Below, in pieces: positions 1 through 8,144 of a DNA stretch of 64,000 nucleotides (position 1 is the first letter of the stretch; every line of letters begins with the position of its first letter). Location: positions 62,001 through 126,000 of the forward strand of contig BLAA01000004.1 of the NCBI GenBank assembly GCA_017312345.1, written 5' to 3'. Origin of the DNA: Candidatus Denitrolinea symbiosum. Lineage in GTDB: Bacteria > Chloroflexota > Anaerolineae > Anaerolineales > Villigracilaceae. A program made the position numbers and the translations under genes. The notes under the pieces are model-generated. The model saw nothing but the letters and a program-made list of their open reading frames with translations, was not told where the DNA came from and ran no database searches.

Positions 1-1
1 C

Positions 2-286
2 ATTGAAGACTTCCTCCGCACGGTCGCGGACCTGCTGTCGCGCGGCGCGCTCTCCGACAGCAAACCGCTCGACACGCGCAAGTTCTACGTGGGCTATCGC
101 CAGCGGCTGGAGTCGAAACTGAAGGATAAGGCGTCGCAGATCGCCCGCATCCAGTCCATGCTGAAGACGTTATCCGAAGATGAGAAAATGTCTTTCAAAG
201 CCTCGCTTCAGACCGCCGTCGAAGAGCGGGATGAGATTCAGCAGCTGCTCGACCAGATCCGCAGGCAGATGGACGAGGGTAGTTAG
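2..286 (+). CDS. Hypothetical protein, C-terminal fragment with coiled coil
   Basis: The open frame runs in from the window edge with no start codon visible, so only about 94 C-terminal residues are seen. The last 60 residues are rich in Glu, Lys, Gln, Asp and Leu (for example LKDKASQIARIQ and AVEERDEIQQLLDQIRRQM) and read as an amphipathic helix or coiled coil. No catalytic motif is visible and I do not recognise the family. A GTG at 89 could serve as an internal start, but the frame is coding-like upstream of it. It ends with TAG; the next material downstream is a decayed sirtuin tail. Confidence 0.6.
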   Translation: MEDFLRTVADLLSRGALSDSKPLDTRKFYVGYRQRLESKLKDKASQIARIQSMLKTLSEDEKMSFKASLQTAVEERDEIQQLLDQIRRQMDEGS

Positions 287-398
287 CGGACTGCGATTCG
301 AGGGGGCGAAGGATGGATTTTGCCATGACGGATTTCCCCGCCACACTTTTGGATTTCCTCCGCACAGCCGGGCGCGTCACCGCGTCGCTCCCGTTCGC

Positions 399-512
399 GG
401 CGCGGTCGTGGTCAACCTCGAACCTACTCCGCTCACGGAGAAGGCGGACTTCTTTTTGCAGGGAAAGTCGGGGGAAGCGCTGCCCGCGCTGGCGCGGGCG
501 GTTTGGGGTTAA
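399..512 (+). pseudogene. SIR2-family (sirtuin deacylase) C-terminal remnant
   Basis: This frame encodes GAVVVNLEPTPLTEKADFFL and then GKSGEALPALARAVWG. In bacterial NAD-dependent deacylases the C-terminal Rossmann strand and last helix read much like this (VVIVNLEPTPL...ADLVL.GKAGEVLPAL). Just upstream, in a different frame at about 382-405, SLPFAAR also resembles the preceding sirtuin segment, so a frameshift lies near 400. Nothing further upstream looks like a sirtuin and no start codon or RBS fits. I read it as the 3' end of a deleted gene. Its TAA (510-512) overlaps the stop of the convergent NUDIX gene. The identification rests on memory of the family consensus. Confidence 0.45.
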
Positions 513-1090
513 GCCGCGAGGAGTTCCAAAAGATCTACGGTCATGCGGGCGGTGGCGCCCCATAGAATTTCGCCGTCGAAGGGGTGGTAGACGATGACGC
601 TGTGGCCGCGCCCTGGCACAACGAATTCCCAGCGGTTGGAGCGTTCAGCCAGCCAGTTCAACGGCATGGTGAAGATGCGCGCCACTTCGGCCGCCTCGGG
701 TTTGAAGACGGTCGGCCAGGGGATGACGCCGACGACGGGCGTGACCATGAAGGAGGTGATCGTCAGCATGGAATTGAGACGGCCCAGGACGCGCACCTGG
801 CGCGGCTCGATGCCGATCTCCTCCTGCGCTTCGCGCAGCGCGGTCTCTTCGGGAGTTGTCTCGCCGCCGTCGCACGCGCCGCCCGGGAAGGAAACCTGTC
901 CTTTGTGATTCTCCACGCTGTCGGAGCGGCGCGTGAAGAGCAGATGCCACTCGCCGTCCTGGCGCAACAGCGGGACCAGCGCCGCCGCGCATTTGACCGG
1001 GTCGGATTTGCGTTCGGCGTAGCCGTCGGTATGCGGACGCGCCTGCGCGGCTTGCAGGCGGGAGATGATCTCGGATTCGGTGGGATTCAT
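509..1090 (-). CDS. NUDIX hydrolase, CoA-pyrophosphatase (NudL) type
   Basis: 193 aa cytosolic hydrolase. Residues 50-70 carry the segment typical of CoA/acyl-CoA diphosphatases, LLFTRRSDSVENHKGQVSFP. The Nudix box follows at about 70-93 (GGACDGGE...REAQEEIGI), with the EE pair expected to bind the catalytic metal. Enzymes of this group cleave CoA to 4'-phosphopantetheine and 3',5'-ADP. ATG at 1090 gives the full family length. It lies 17 bp downstream of a toxin gene on the same strand and may be read through from it. Substrate is inferred from the UPF0035-like motif only. Confidence 0.85.
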   Translation of the reverse strand: MNPTESEIISRLQAAQARPHTDGYAERKSDPVKCAAALVPLLRQDGEWHLLFTRRSDSVENHKGQVSFPGGACDGGETTPEETALREAQEEIGIEPRQVRVLGRLNSMLTITSFMVTPVVGVIPWPTVFKPEAAEVARIFTMPLNWLAERSNRWEFVVPGRGHSVIVYHPFDGEILWGATARMTVDLLELLAA

Positions 1091-1107
1091 GGTTGTGTCA
1101 GAACTCG

Positions 1108-1587
1108 TTATTCATCGGCTTCGGCGAGGACCCGGTCAACGACAAATTGGCTGAGCGTGAAGCCGTGGCGGCGAAGTTTGTCCAATTCCGAGCGGAGCGA
1201 TTTGACCAGTCCCGTTTGCCTGGCTCTCAGCAAAATGCCGACCGTTCCAATTTTTGGCAATTCCAATTGGTCGAGCATCCTGCGTCCCTGTTTTTCATCC
1301 ATCAACACTATATCTGCCGAAATTTCCCTGGCAAGGACGATGGTCTCCGCTTCGCCCAGATCCAATTCATCAAGGAGCATTTCGATGGCGAGGCGGTCTT
1401 GAACTTTGTGGACGTGGATCCATTTTGCGGAAGAAATTTTCTTTGCCCCCCTTTCGTGTCCATTGGTCACTGTTTCATCGTACACAGCCTCGGCAATACC
1501 GATCTCTTCGAAGAAATCACGCAAAAGACCCAGCCGCCCAATGGATGCCAGCCCGATCAGCGGAGTGGAATTCGAGACTGCCTTCAT
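1108..1587 (-). CDS. PIN-domain toxin, DUF3368 family
   Basis: 159 aa. The N-terminus (VSNSTPLIGLASIGRLGLL) and the later LGEAETIVLAREISADIVLM and DEKQGRR match the DUF3368 branch of PIN-domain proteins, which are putative RNases paired with UPF0175 antitoxins. The first acidic PIN position is Asn here (VSNS), which from memory is frequent in DUF3368. The remaining acidic residues (E in LGEAE, D in MDEKQGRR) are in place. The start codon overlaps the antitoxin stop as ATGA at 1584-1587, so the two are translationally coupled. RNA cleavage is inferred from the family. Confidence 0.8.
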   Translation of the reverse strand: MKAVSNSTPLIGLASIGRLGLLRDFFEEIGIAEAVYDETVTNGHERGAKKISSAKWIHVHKVQDRLAIEMLLDELDLGEAETIVLAREISADIVLMDEKQGRRMLDQLELPKIGTVGILLRARQTGLVKSLRSELDKLRRHGFTLSQFVVDRVLAEADE

Positions 1588-1862
1588 GATTTTTTGGCAT
1601 TAATGGTTTTGGCCGCGGCGATTTCGCCTTCGAGTTCCTCCTCTGAGAAATTGACGTAGGAAATTCCGCGCGCGCGCAGTAGGTCCAGAAAATCCCAGCG
1701 GCTGATTCCCAGTAAGCGCGCCGCTTTTCCAGAGGAAATCTTTGCCTCTGTGAAATAGGACAGGACCAGCCATTCATTGATCCGCCTCTGAATTTCCTTT
1801 TGGGTCGCGCCCAATTTCGAGAGGGATACAGGCACTTTTACTTGATAGGTGACGCTATCCAT
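1584..1862 (-). CDS. UPF0175-family antitoxin
   Basis: 92 aa. It has an N-terminal beta segment (YQVKVPVSLSKLG) and a helix-turn-helix core, YFTEAKISSGKAARLLGISR, with the UPF0175 signature WDFLDLLRARGI. These small HTH proteins sit just upstream of DUF3368 PIN toxins and are thought to neutralise them and bind their own promoter. Start at 1862 is chosen because AGGAG lies 6 nt upstream; an ATG at 1883 lacks such a site. It overlaps the toxin by 4 bp. Confidence 0.8.
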   Translation of the reverse strand: MDSVTYQVKVPVSLSKLGATQKEIQRRINEWLVLSYFTEAKISSGKAARLLGISRWDFLDLLRARGISYVNFSEEELEGEIAAAKTINAKKS

Positions 1863-1918
1863 GATTTCTCCTATTTCTGCCATTTTAGCATGGGAGAGGG
1901 GCAAATTGACGATTTGTC

Positions 1919-2770
1919 CTACCCTTCGAGCAGGCTCACCGCGCCGACCTCTTCCATCAGTTCTTTGGCGCGCGGGTCTTCGCCTGGCTCGATGCGGCGC
2001 GCAAAGACGAGGAAGCCCGTATGCGCCACCATCCGGTCGGTGGGACGCAGGCGCGAGGGTTCGGTTTTGTAATAGCGCAGGAGAATCTCGCACGCCTCGA
2101 TGAAGGCGAAGCGATTCTGGCGCAGCGCGTAAAGCGTGTTCTCCACCTGATTGAAGGTTGGGACGAGCGTGCAGAAATATCCGCCGGGCTTCAGGGCGGC
2201 GCGCGCCTGCCCAATGTAGTCGTAGGGATTCGGCACGTCGAGGAAGAACGCGTCGGCGTCGGTTTCGTCGCAGCCCTCGGCCAGGTCGCGCAGCTTGAAG
2301 TCGACGCGGGATTCGAGTCCGACGCGCGCCAGGTTCTTGCGGGCCAGATTTTGGAAGTCCTGCTTGACTTCGTACGAGGCGACGCGTCCCTCCGCGCCGA
2401 CGGCGTGCGCGAGGGCGATGGTCATGGCTCCCGACCCGGTCCCCGCTTCGATTACGCGTTGACCGGGTCCGACGCTCATCGTCACGAGGATGAAGCCGAT
2501 GTCTTTGGGATAGAGGATCTGCGTGTTGCGCGGCAGTTCGTTGAGCAGGTCGGCCAGCGAGGGCTGAAGCAAGAAGAACGGCGCGCCGATGTGACTGAAC
2601 GCCTGCGCGCCCCACGGCAGGCCGATCAGGTCGTTGTGTTTGATCACGCCGCGATGGGTTTGCAGTTCGCCGTCGGTCGCGAGCGTGAAGATGAAGTGTT
2701 TATGGCGCAGCCCGACGAGCTGCGCCACTTCGCCCGCGGCCGCATATTTGGAGGATGGATTCCAAGGCAT
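1919..2770 (-). CDS. trmI: tRNA (adenine-N1-)-methyltransferase, TrmI family
   Basis: 283 aa. The N-terminal domain ends in the HNDLIGLPWGAQ segment. A class I SAM-binding core follows with VIEAGTGSGAMTIALA as motif I and FFLDVPNPYDYI in the place of the family's LDLPxP active-site motif. Bacterial and archaeal TrmI methylates A58 (or A57/58) in the tRNA T-loop, which stabilises tRNA. No Shine-Dalgarno precedes ATG 2770; a TAGGAT -10-like box lies 6 nt upstream, overlapping the end of the PrsW gene, so a leaderless message is possible. Confidence 0.92.
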   Translation of the reverse strand: MPWNPSSKYAAAGEVAQLVGLRHKHFIFTLATDGELQTHRGVIKHNDLIGLPWGAQAFSHIGAPFFLLQPSLADLLNELPRNTQILYPKDIGFILVTMSVGPGQRVIEAGTGSGAMTIALAHAVGAEGRVASYEVKQDFQNLARKNLARVGLESRVDFKLRDLAEGCDETDADAFFLDVPNPYDYIGQARAALKPGGYFCTLVPTFNQVENTLYALRQNRFAFIEACEILLRYYKTEPSRLRPTDRMVAHTGFLVFARRIEPGEDPRAKELMEEVGAVSLLEG

Positions 2771-2774
2771 GAGG

Positions 2775-4031
2775 TTATCCTACCATGTTTTCGACGGGCG
2801 GCGTTTCCGCGTTTTCGACCATGGCGGGCATGGATTTCCGCAACCAGCGATTCGCTCCCCAGAGCGAGATCGGCGCGGCGAGGATGAGCAGGCCGAGGAA
2901 ACAGAATCCGCCCAGGATGAAGATGGACGCGGCGACGTTGGGGAGCGCGCTGCCAGCCGAGGGGAGGAGCATGCGTCCGCTCGAAAAAGTCATCACGACA
3001 ACGCAGGCGTTCCACAGCCCGTGGAAGGAGATTCCCAGCGCGTAACGTCCCAGCATGGGCAGGAAGCGCTTCTGCGCGGCGAACATGCCGATGCCCCAGC
3101 CGATCACGGCGCTGGCGAGGACGTGCATGGAAGCGCTGGCGGCGCGGATGCCGAGGGTGAAGCCCCAGGTTTCGTTGGGCGCGGCGGAGATGAAGAGACC
3201 TTCCATCAGGGCGAAGCCCGCGCCGCTGAGCGCGCCGAGGGCGAATCCCTGCGCGGGCGAAGCCAGTTTGCGCCAGGCCAGCCATACGGCCAGCGACTTG
3301 GCGGTCTCCTCGACGAGCGGGGTGACGACCGACAGGAGGAGCAGTCCGCCGAGCAGCGCGAGCGGGCTGGTAAGGTACGGCCCCAGCAGGAGGAGCGTTT
3401 CTTCCTGGCTTGCGGCGCGTTTCACCTGTTCCATCAGGGATTGGAGCGCCTGTATCCGCCCGGGGTCGAGCGCCGCGTAGATCGCGATGACGACGATGCC
3501 GAGCAGGACGGCCAGTCCCTCCGCGAGGATGGAGAGGAGCGGGGCGACGGTCATTCCTGCGGAAAGCGCGCTCCAGGCGCGGAGGCTGCTGCCTGCATCC
3601 AACCCGCCTGCCGCGAGACGCGTCAGCGCGTAGACGGGAATCCCGATGGACGACAGGTAGAACGGGATGGCGAACCATTGACTGAAGACGCCTCGGTTTA
3701 GAACGGCGGCCAGCGTGACGGAGAGAATCCAGCCGGCGAGCAGCAGCAGTCCCAGCCAGATAGAGAGCGGGCGGAGGCGCGCCGTTTCTTCGGGACGGTT
3801 TCGCAGGCGGCGCAGGGCCAGCAGCCCGACGCGGCCGACGAGGACGGAGGCGAGGAGGAACGCGGCCAGGTAGAGGGAGACGCGGAAGAAGCCGGCGCCG
3901 CGCGCGCCGAGTCCGCCTGAAAGTCCGCTTGCCAGCAGGATGGCGCCCGTCCCGACGAGGGCGACCACAACGATCCCGCTGGCGATTGCCAGCAAAAACG
4001 CGCCGATGTCGAATTCGTTTTTCTGTTCCAT
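2775..4031 (-). CDS. PrsW-like intramembrane metalloprotease
   Basis: 418 aa with many predicted TM helices. PrsW-family marks are present: VEETAKSLAVWLAW (Glu pair about 241-242), ALMEGLF (Glu about 277), SMHVLASAVIGWGIG (His about 303) and SFHGLWN (His about 337). These match the conserved Glu and His residues of the CPBP/PrsW superfamily of membrane proteases, which in Bacillus cleave an anti-sigma factor; the substrate here is unknown. The ATG overlaps the stop of the upstream DsbA-cyclophilin gene by one base, so the two are probably cotranscribed. Confidence 0.85.
   Translation of the reverse strand: MEQKNEFDIGAFLLAIASGIVVVALVGTGAILLASGLSGGLGARGAGFFRVSLYLAAFLLASVLVGRVGLLALRRLRNRPEETARLRPLSIWLGLLLLAGWILSVTLAAVLNRGVFSQWFAIPFYLSSIGIPVYALTRLAAGGLDAGSSLRAWSALSAGMTVAPLLSILAEGLAVLLGIVVIAIYAALDPGRIQALQSLMEQVKRAASQEETLLLLGPYLTSPLALLGGLLLLSVVTPLVEETAKSLAVWLAWRKLASPAQGFALGALSGAGFALMEGLFISAAPNETWGFTLGIRAASASMHVLASAVIGWGIGMFAAQKRFLPMLGRYALGISFHGLWNACVVVMTFSSGRMLLPSAGSALPNVAASIFILGGFCFLGLLILAAPISLWGANRWLRKSMPAMVENAETPPVENMVG
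2777..2782 (-). promoter_or_regulatory. Putative leaderless -10 box of trmI
   Basis: On the minus strand TAGGAT is followed by 6 nt and then the trmI ATG. The spacing matches the TATAAT-N6-ATG pattern seen at other genes here. The box is one base off the TANNNT consensus and no convincing -35 is visible. Confidence 0.35.
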
Positions 4032-5251
4032 TAATGCTCCTCGATGACGACGCGCAGGATGAGATCGCCGTCCGCCAGGACCGCGTCGCTGCCGGGGTCG
4101 CGGGGGGTGAGTTTTTGCAGCGCGTCCATCCCGCTGATGACGTGGCCGAAGATGGTGTGAGCGCCGTCCAGGCTGGGCTGGGCGGAGAACGTGATGAAGA
4201 ACTGGCTTCCGTTCGTGCCAGGGCCGGAGTTTGCCATGCCCACCATGCCGGGCTGGTCAAATTTCAGCGACGGGGAGATCTCGTTGCGGAAGAGATAGCC
4301 GGGGCCGCCTGCGCCCGTCCCGCTGGGATCGCCCGCCTGCGCCACAAAGCCGGGGATGACGCGGTGGAACGTCACGCCGTCGTACCATCCCTGCCGGGCG
4401 AGGAAGATGAACGAGTTCACGGTCAGCGGGGTTTTGTCCGCGTATAGCTCGATCACGATCTCGCCTTTTTCGGTTTGGAGTCTCGCGAGGTATTGCCTGT
4501 GCGGGTCAATGCTCATTTCGGGACAGGACGAAAACTGACGTTTGCCGAGCGCGAGCAGGCGCGTCATCTGGTCGAAGGCGTTGTAATCGGTGGGACCGTA
4601 ATAGATTTCCCCGTTGATGAGGACGAGCGGCAGGACGGGGATGCCCGCGGCTTGCGCGTCCGCTTCGGCTTTTTTGATCTTCGCGAGGATCGCGGGGTCG
4701 TCGAAGTCCGCCTCGAACCTGGCGCGGTCGAGGCCAATCTCCTCGGCTTCGCGCGCCGCCCAGAGTTTGAACGCGTCGGGGCTGAGGCTGATCCACTCGG
4801 ATTGTTTTGCGAACAGGACGTCGTGCATGTCCCAGAACCGCTCCTGACGACCGGCGGCCTCGGCGGCTTGCGCGGCGAGATAGGACTTATCGTAGCGGTC
4901 GGGCTGGGGATAGTGGCGATAGACGAGGCGCACGTCTTTGGGATGCGCTTCCGACAACGCGCTCAAGACGCGGTCGTTGCATTCGACGCATTGGAAGTCG
5001 TCGTAGAGGATGACGGTCACGGCCGCGTCCGCGGGGCCTTTCGTCCACTCGCCCGCGCCGACGGCGGGGAAGAGCGAGTCTGAACCGGGGACGGGCGTCG
5101 GTTTGGACGGGACGGCGTTGCAGACCGGCTGGGTGGGCGCGGGAGTCGGGACGTCCACGCGAAGGGTCGGGGTCAATTCGACGCCGGGCGCGCAGGCGGC
5201 CAGGAGGAACGCGAAAGCGAAAAGCAGGGCGGTACAGGTTTTTTTATTCAT
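4031..5251 (-). CDS. Lipoprotein fusing a DsbA-like thioredoxin domain to a cyclophilin PPIase
   Basis: 406 aa. The signal peptide ends in the lipobox LAAC (Cys20), followed by a Pro/Thr-rich tether. Residues about 75-240 are a thioredoxin_4/DsbA-like domain with redox motif CVEC (88-91), the DLSPDA-type helical insert and the cis-Pro segment GIPVLPLVLING. Residues about 252-400 are a cyclophilin: EKGEIVIELYADKTPLTVNS, FHRVIPGFVAQAGDP, GTNGSQFFITF and LDGAHTIFGHV, with the catalytic Arg in FHRV. The protein is predicted to be tethered outside the membrane and to couple disulfide exchange to prolyl isomerisation of exported proteins. It is probably in one operon with the PrsW protease. Confidence 0.9.
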   Translation of the reverse strand: MNKKTCTALLFAFAFLLAACAPGVELTPTLRVDVPTPAPTQPVCNAVPSKPTPVPGSDSLFPAVGAGEWTKGPADAAVTVILYDDFQCVECNDRVLSALSEAHPKDVRLVYRHYPQPDRYDKSYLAAQAAEAAGRQERFWDMHDVLFAKQSEWISLSPDAFKLWAAREAEEIGLDRARFEADFDDPAILAKIKKAEADAQAAGIPVLPLVLINGEIYYGPTDYNAFDQMTRLLALGKRQFSSCPEMSIDPHRQYLARLQTEKGEIVIELYADKTPLTVNSFIFLARQGWYDGVTFHRVIPGFVAQAGDPSGTGAGGPGYLFRNEISPSLKFDQPGMVGMANSGPGTNGSQFFITFSAQPSLDGAHTIFGHVISGMDALQKLTPRDPGSDAVLADGDLILRVVIEEH

Positions 5252-5267
5252 AAAAATTCGAGCGCGC

Positions 5268-6554
5268 TCACGGCGCCTTTCCGATGGCTTTGAGCAGTTC
5301 GTCGAAGGAGTCCATCTGTGCGATCTTGTAGAGGAAGTCCGCCAGCGTCGCGCTTTGGGCGCGCAGTTCGCGCACGGCGGGACCGACCGGGTCCTCGCCC
5401 GCCGGTCCGCCGGGGATGTCGGCGTACGCGCCGTAGAAGGCGAAGTAGGCCTGGTTCAGTTTTCGGATGGCGTAGCCGTTCTGCCAGAAGACCTGGCGGC
5501 GCGCTTCCATGTAGGCTTCGGCCTCTTCGATTTTCCCCTCGGCGAGCAATTCGTCCGCGCGGACGCGGGTGGTGTGCATTTCGGCGCGGAAGTCGAAGGG
5601 CGGCGGGGTTTCGGGGAGTCCCGCTTTCGGCGGGAGAAAGGCCCGGGGCCACGCGACCAGGTTGAGGTCCGCGCGGGAGGCGGCGAGGGTCGGGTAGTAG
5701 CGCGCTAGGAGGACGGGTCCGAGTTCGTTCTCGACGATGGAGGCGGTAGTCTCGTTCATCGTCCGCAGTTCGGGCGTGGTTCCATAGTTCGCCCCCAGCG
5801 GGTGCAGGCTGAGGAAGTTGTGCGTCCACTCGTGGATGACGACGCCGACCTGCCAGTTGAAGGAATCGGTGCGCATGACCATGGTGGGGTAGGTTCCGAT
5901 GCCGCCAACCGGCACGACCAGCGTGGAGAAGTCGAGGGCTTGCGCGACGCCGTCTTCGATTTTGACCTGGTCTTCGAGGGCGATGTCGGGTTGGAGCGAG
6001 ATGGACGCGACCTGCTCGATCTTGCTGCGCTTCGACATGACGAGGTTCATCGGCAGGGGCGAGACGTGGTAGAGGACGGGCGGGGTGGGCTGTCCGCCGA
6101 GGGTCAGTCCCTGCTCGGAGAGGATCTGCGACACCTGCCCTTGCAGGACGGATTCGGCCAGCGGGGCGATCTGGCGCTGGCGCGCGTCGAGCCGTTTGCG
6201 TTCGGCGCGCAGGTGGGCGGAGGCGGATTCTTTGTCTTTGACGTTGGGGTCGGAGAAGATGACCTGGAGCCGGTCTTCGGCGCGCAGGATGGATTCGGTG
6301 AGGCGCAGGGAATCCATGACGACCGAGATGCCGTCGGCGCGGGAGACGTAGTTGGGCAGGCCGAGCGCGCTTTGCTGGAGTTTGGTCCAGGCGGCGTCGG
6401 CTGTCCAGGCGTCGTAGTTGAATTCGTAGGGACGGGTGAAGGCGCGGGCGCGGTCGTAGAAGTATTCGGCGTGAGGCGCGGAGGAGACGAGACAGAAGAC
6501 GCACAGCAGGCCGAGGAGCGTCCGTTCGAGGTCGGTCAGGATACGGTCCAACAT
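5268..6554 (-). CDS. Membrane-anchored putative zinc metallopeptidase (HEWTH)
   Basis: 428 aa. An N-terminal hydrophobic helix (LLGLLCVFCLVSS) is followed by a helical, charged region and then VVIHEWTHNFLSLHPLG, an HExxH zinc motif (His241, Glu242, His245). A Glu-rich helix follows (LRTMNETTASIVENELG) and could supply the third ligand as in gluzincins. I do not know a named family for it. No Shine-Dalgarno; TATAAT lies 7 nt before the ATG. Peptidase activity is inferred from the motif alone. Confidence 0.75.
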   Translation of the reverse strand: MLDRILTDLERTLLGLLCVFCLVSSAPHAEYFYDRARAFTRPYEFNYDAWTADAAWTKLQQSALGLPNYVSRADGISVVMDSLRLTESILRAEDRLQVIFSDPNVKDKESASAHLRAERKRLDARQRQIAPLAESVLQGQVSQILSEQGLTLGGQPTPPVLYHVSPLPMNLVMSKRSKIEQVASISLQPDIALEDQVKIEDGVAQALDFSTLVVPVGGIGTYPTMVMRTDSFNWQVGVVIHEWTHNFLSLHPLGANYGTTPELRTMNETTASIVENELGPVLLARYYPTLAASRADLNLVAWPRAFLPPKAGLPETPPPFDFRAEMHTTRVRADELLAEGKIEEAEAYMEARRQVFWQNGYAIRKLNQAYFAFYGAYADIPGGPAGEDPVGPAVRELRAQSATLADFLYKIAQMDSFDELLKAIGKAP

Positions 6555-6561
6555 GGCGGCG

Positions 6562-6567
6562 ATTATA
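6562..6567 (-). promoter_or_regulatory. Leaderless -10 box of the HEWTH peptidase gene
   Basis: Minus-strand TATAAT followed by 7 nt and the ATG at 6554. Transcription starting 6-7 nt after the -10 would begin at or next to the start codon. The -35 is weak. Confidence 0.55.
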
Positions 6568-6585
6568 CCCCGCAGGATTCAAACA

Positions 6586-6612
6586 AAAAGACGGCCACAG
6601 CCGTCTTTTCTG
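6586..6612 (-). terminator. Terminator after the PPOX operon
   Basis: Hairpin AAAAGACGGC/GCCGTCTTTT with a short loop. It lies about 60 bp past the stop of the PPOX gene and just upstream of the HEWTH gene promoter. Confidence 0.6.
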
Positions 6613-6670
6613 CCTGCCCTCCGAGGGGCTGTTTTTGCGTTTTCAGCGCTTCACGAATAAAACCAGACGG

Positions 6671-7249
6671 CTACAAAAACCACTTCCCGTCCAGCGCGGG
6701 CCATTCGTCCGATTGATCGGCGCGCTCCTCCCAATTTTCTTTTCCGCTCCACGATTCGATCTTCAGTTCATAGACGGAAGTCCGCTTCAACTCCTTCGCC
6801 GTGATGGGACGGTACTCGCGTCCCGGCTCCATTTCGGGGAAGTATTTTTTCAGCAGGCCGTACAGCGCGGCGCGCTGCTCCTCGTCCGATTCCAGGACGC
6901 GCACCGTCCCGAAGACCATCACGCTTCGGTATTGCAGCGAAAATTCGAGCGCCAGGTTCGAGGGGAGCAGGCGTCCCATCTCGCTCGCTTCGAGGCAGGC
7001 TTTCGGGTTGCGCTCCAGGTTGGCGCGCATGCGTCCCGCCAGGTTGGAATGAAAAACGATGCGATGATTCGCCTCGTCGAACCAGAAGGATGTCGGGATG
7101 ACGAAGGGCTGGTCGTCCCACGCCGAAGCCAGATGCCCGACGTCGGCGACGCGCAGGAAGGCGCGGACCCACTCCTCGTCACGCGTGTGTTCGGGGCGGC
7201 GTTGACCGGCCGTCGGCGGCCGCGAGGCCAGGTCATAGTTGCGCGGCAT
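6671..7249 (-). CDS. Pyridoxamine 5'-phosphate oxidase-like (PPOX/FMN-binding split barrel) protein
   Basis: 192 aa. It shows the split-barrel layout of flavin-binding PPOX-class proteins: HLASAWDDQPFVIPTSFWFD, then IVFHSNLAGRMRANLERNPK, CLEASEM and a late VYELKIESWSGK strand. These small proteins bind FMN, F420 or heme, and many reduce or sequester cofactors; the ligand cannot be read from sequence. Start at 7249 is set by a GGAGAAGGTGG site; its ATG shares one base with the DUF4342 stop. It is last in a three-gene operon with DUF4342 and a membrane protein. Confidence 0.8.
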   Translation of the reverse strand: MPRNYDLASRPPTAGQRRPEHTRDEEWVRAFLRVADVGHLASAWDDQPFVIPTSFWFDEANHRIVFHSNLAGRMRANLERNPKACLEASEMGRLLPSNLALEFSLQYRSVMVFGTVRVLESDEEQRAALYGLLKKYFPEMEPGREYRPITAKELKRTSVYELKIESWSGKENWEERADQSDEWPALDGKWFL

Positions 7250-7500
7250 TAGTCCACCTTCTCCACGACGACGGTCGCCTCGGCCACCAGCGCGGCGATC
7301 GCGCCGATGGCCGCCCACACGGGGACGAGGATCACACCCACCACGCCCAGCGTCAACGGGACCTCGATCAGCGTGCGGCCGTCCCTGTCCTTGATGATGA
7401 TGCGGCGGATATTGCCTTCGTGCAGCAACTGCTTGATCTTCGCCACGAGTTCCTCGCCGTTCACGCGGAACTCTTCCGTGCCGTTGTGATATTGGCTCAT
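7249..7500 (-). CDS. DUF4342-family small membrane protein
   Basis: 83 aa. The N-terminal half (EEFRVNGEELVAKIKQLLHE) is followed by GNIRRIIIKDRDGRTLIEVP, the DUF4342 signature, and one hydrophobic helix (VVGVILVPVWAAIGAIAAL). Function is unknown; the first half resembles a small ubiquitin-associated-like helical fold. Its ATG overlaps the stop of the upstream membrane-protein gene by 4 bp. Confidence 0.75.
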   Translation of the reverse strand: MSQYHNGTEEFRVNGEELVAKIKQLLHEGNIRRIIIKDRDGRTLIEVPLTLGVVGVILVPVWAAIGAIAALVAEATVVVEKVD

Positions 7501-8081
7501 CGTTTCCTTCTTTCGGTCAACAGGCGTTTGTACCAAAACATCAGCGCGAAGAATGCCAGCGCTCCCGCGCCGAGGGCGGATGCCCACAGGCCGTGCAGGT
7601 AAGCGGCGCCCTTTTGCAGGAAAAACACGCACGCGCCGAACGTCAACGCGCTCAGGGCGGCTACTTCCAGCGCGGTGTAATGCGAAATGCTGTCAACTTT
7701 ATACTTTGGGGGAAGCGTCTCTGCGCGCCAGCGGAACGCGCCTTCCAGCCCCTTGACGCGTTTTACGTAAAATTCTTTCATCTGATTCATCGCCAGCGCG
7801 GCCTCGTACCACGCCAGCCGCAGGCGCGCCAGTTGCGCCACGGTCAACGCGCCGAGGGCAGTCAGCAGCGCGAACAATCCCGCCAGCAGGAAATACAACG
7901 CGGCGTCGTCTATTGCTTCCAGTTTTTGCGCGCCGAAGATCGCCGCTGCCAGCGATCCGACCGAAACGATGAAGAACGAGGCGGCCTTGCTCCGATCCTC
8001 GTTGGCCTGAAAAGCGCTGTTGGCGATATATTCGAATTCGGCGGCCAGGAACTCGTCGGGGAGGTTGGGATTATCGGCCAT
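7497..8081 (-). CDS. Four-TM hypothetical membrane protein
   Basis: 194 aa. Two hydrophobic hairpins (about 33-95 and 143-185) flank a soluble stretch with MNQMKEFYVKRVKGLEGAFRW. No catalytic motif is seen and I do not recognise the family. It is first in the operon with DUF4342 and the PPOX protein. There is no Shine-Dalgarno; TATAAT sits 6 nt before the ATG. Confidence 0.65.
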   Translation of the reverse strand: MADNPNLPDEFLAAEFEYIANSAFQANEDRSKAASFFIVSVGSLAAAIFGAQKLEAIDDAALYFLLAGLFALLTALGALTVAQLARLRLAWYEAALAMNQMKEFYVKRVKGLEGAFRWRAETLPPKYKVDSISHYTALEVAALSALTFGACVFFLQKGAAYLHGLWASALGAGALAFFALMFWYKRLLTERRKR

Positions 8082-8087
8082 GCGACG

Positions 8088-8093
8088 ATTATA
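8088..8093 (-). promoter_or_regulatory. Leaderless -10 box of the four-TM/DUF4342/PPOX operon
   Basis: Minus-strand TATAAT, then CGTCGC and the ATG at 8081. A TTTTTG sequence 17 bp upstream is a possible -35. Confidence 0.6.
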
Positions 8094-8111
8094 CCCGCCT
8101 CGCCCGTGTCC

Positions 8112-8138
8112 AAAAAAGAGCGGAATATCATTCCGCTC
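8112..8138 (-). terminator. Terminator of the response-regulator gene
   Basis: On the minus strand GAGCGGAAT/ATTCCGCTC with a short loop is followed directly by six T, 7 bp past the stop codon. Confidence 0.85.
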
Positions 8139-8144
8139 CGCAGT

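Noticed and set aside
313..597. Open frame with ATG over the sirtuin remnant
   Set aside because: It matches a sirtuin only over a few residues (SLPFAAR) and then turns into Arg/Ser-rich antisense of the NUDIX gene.
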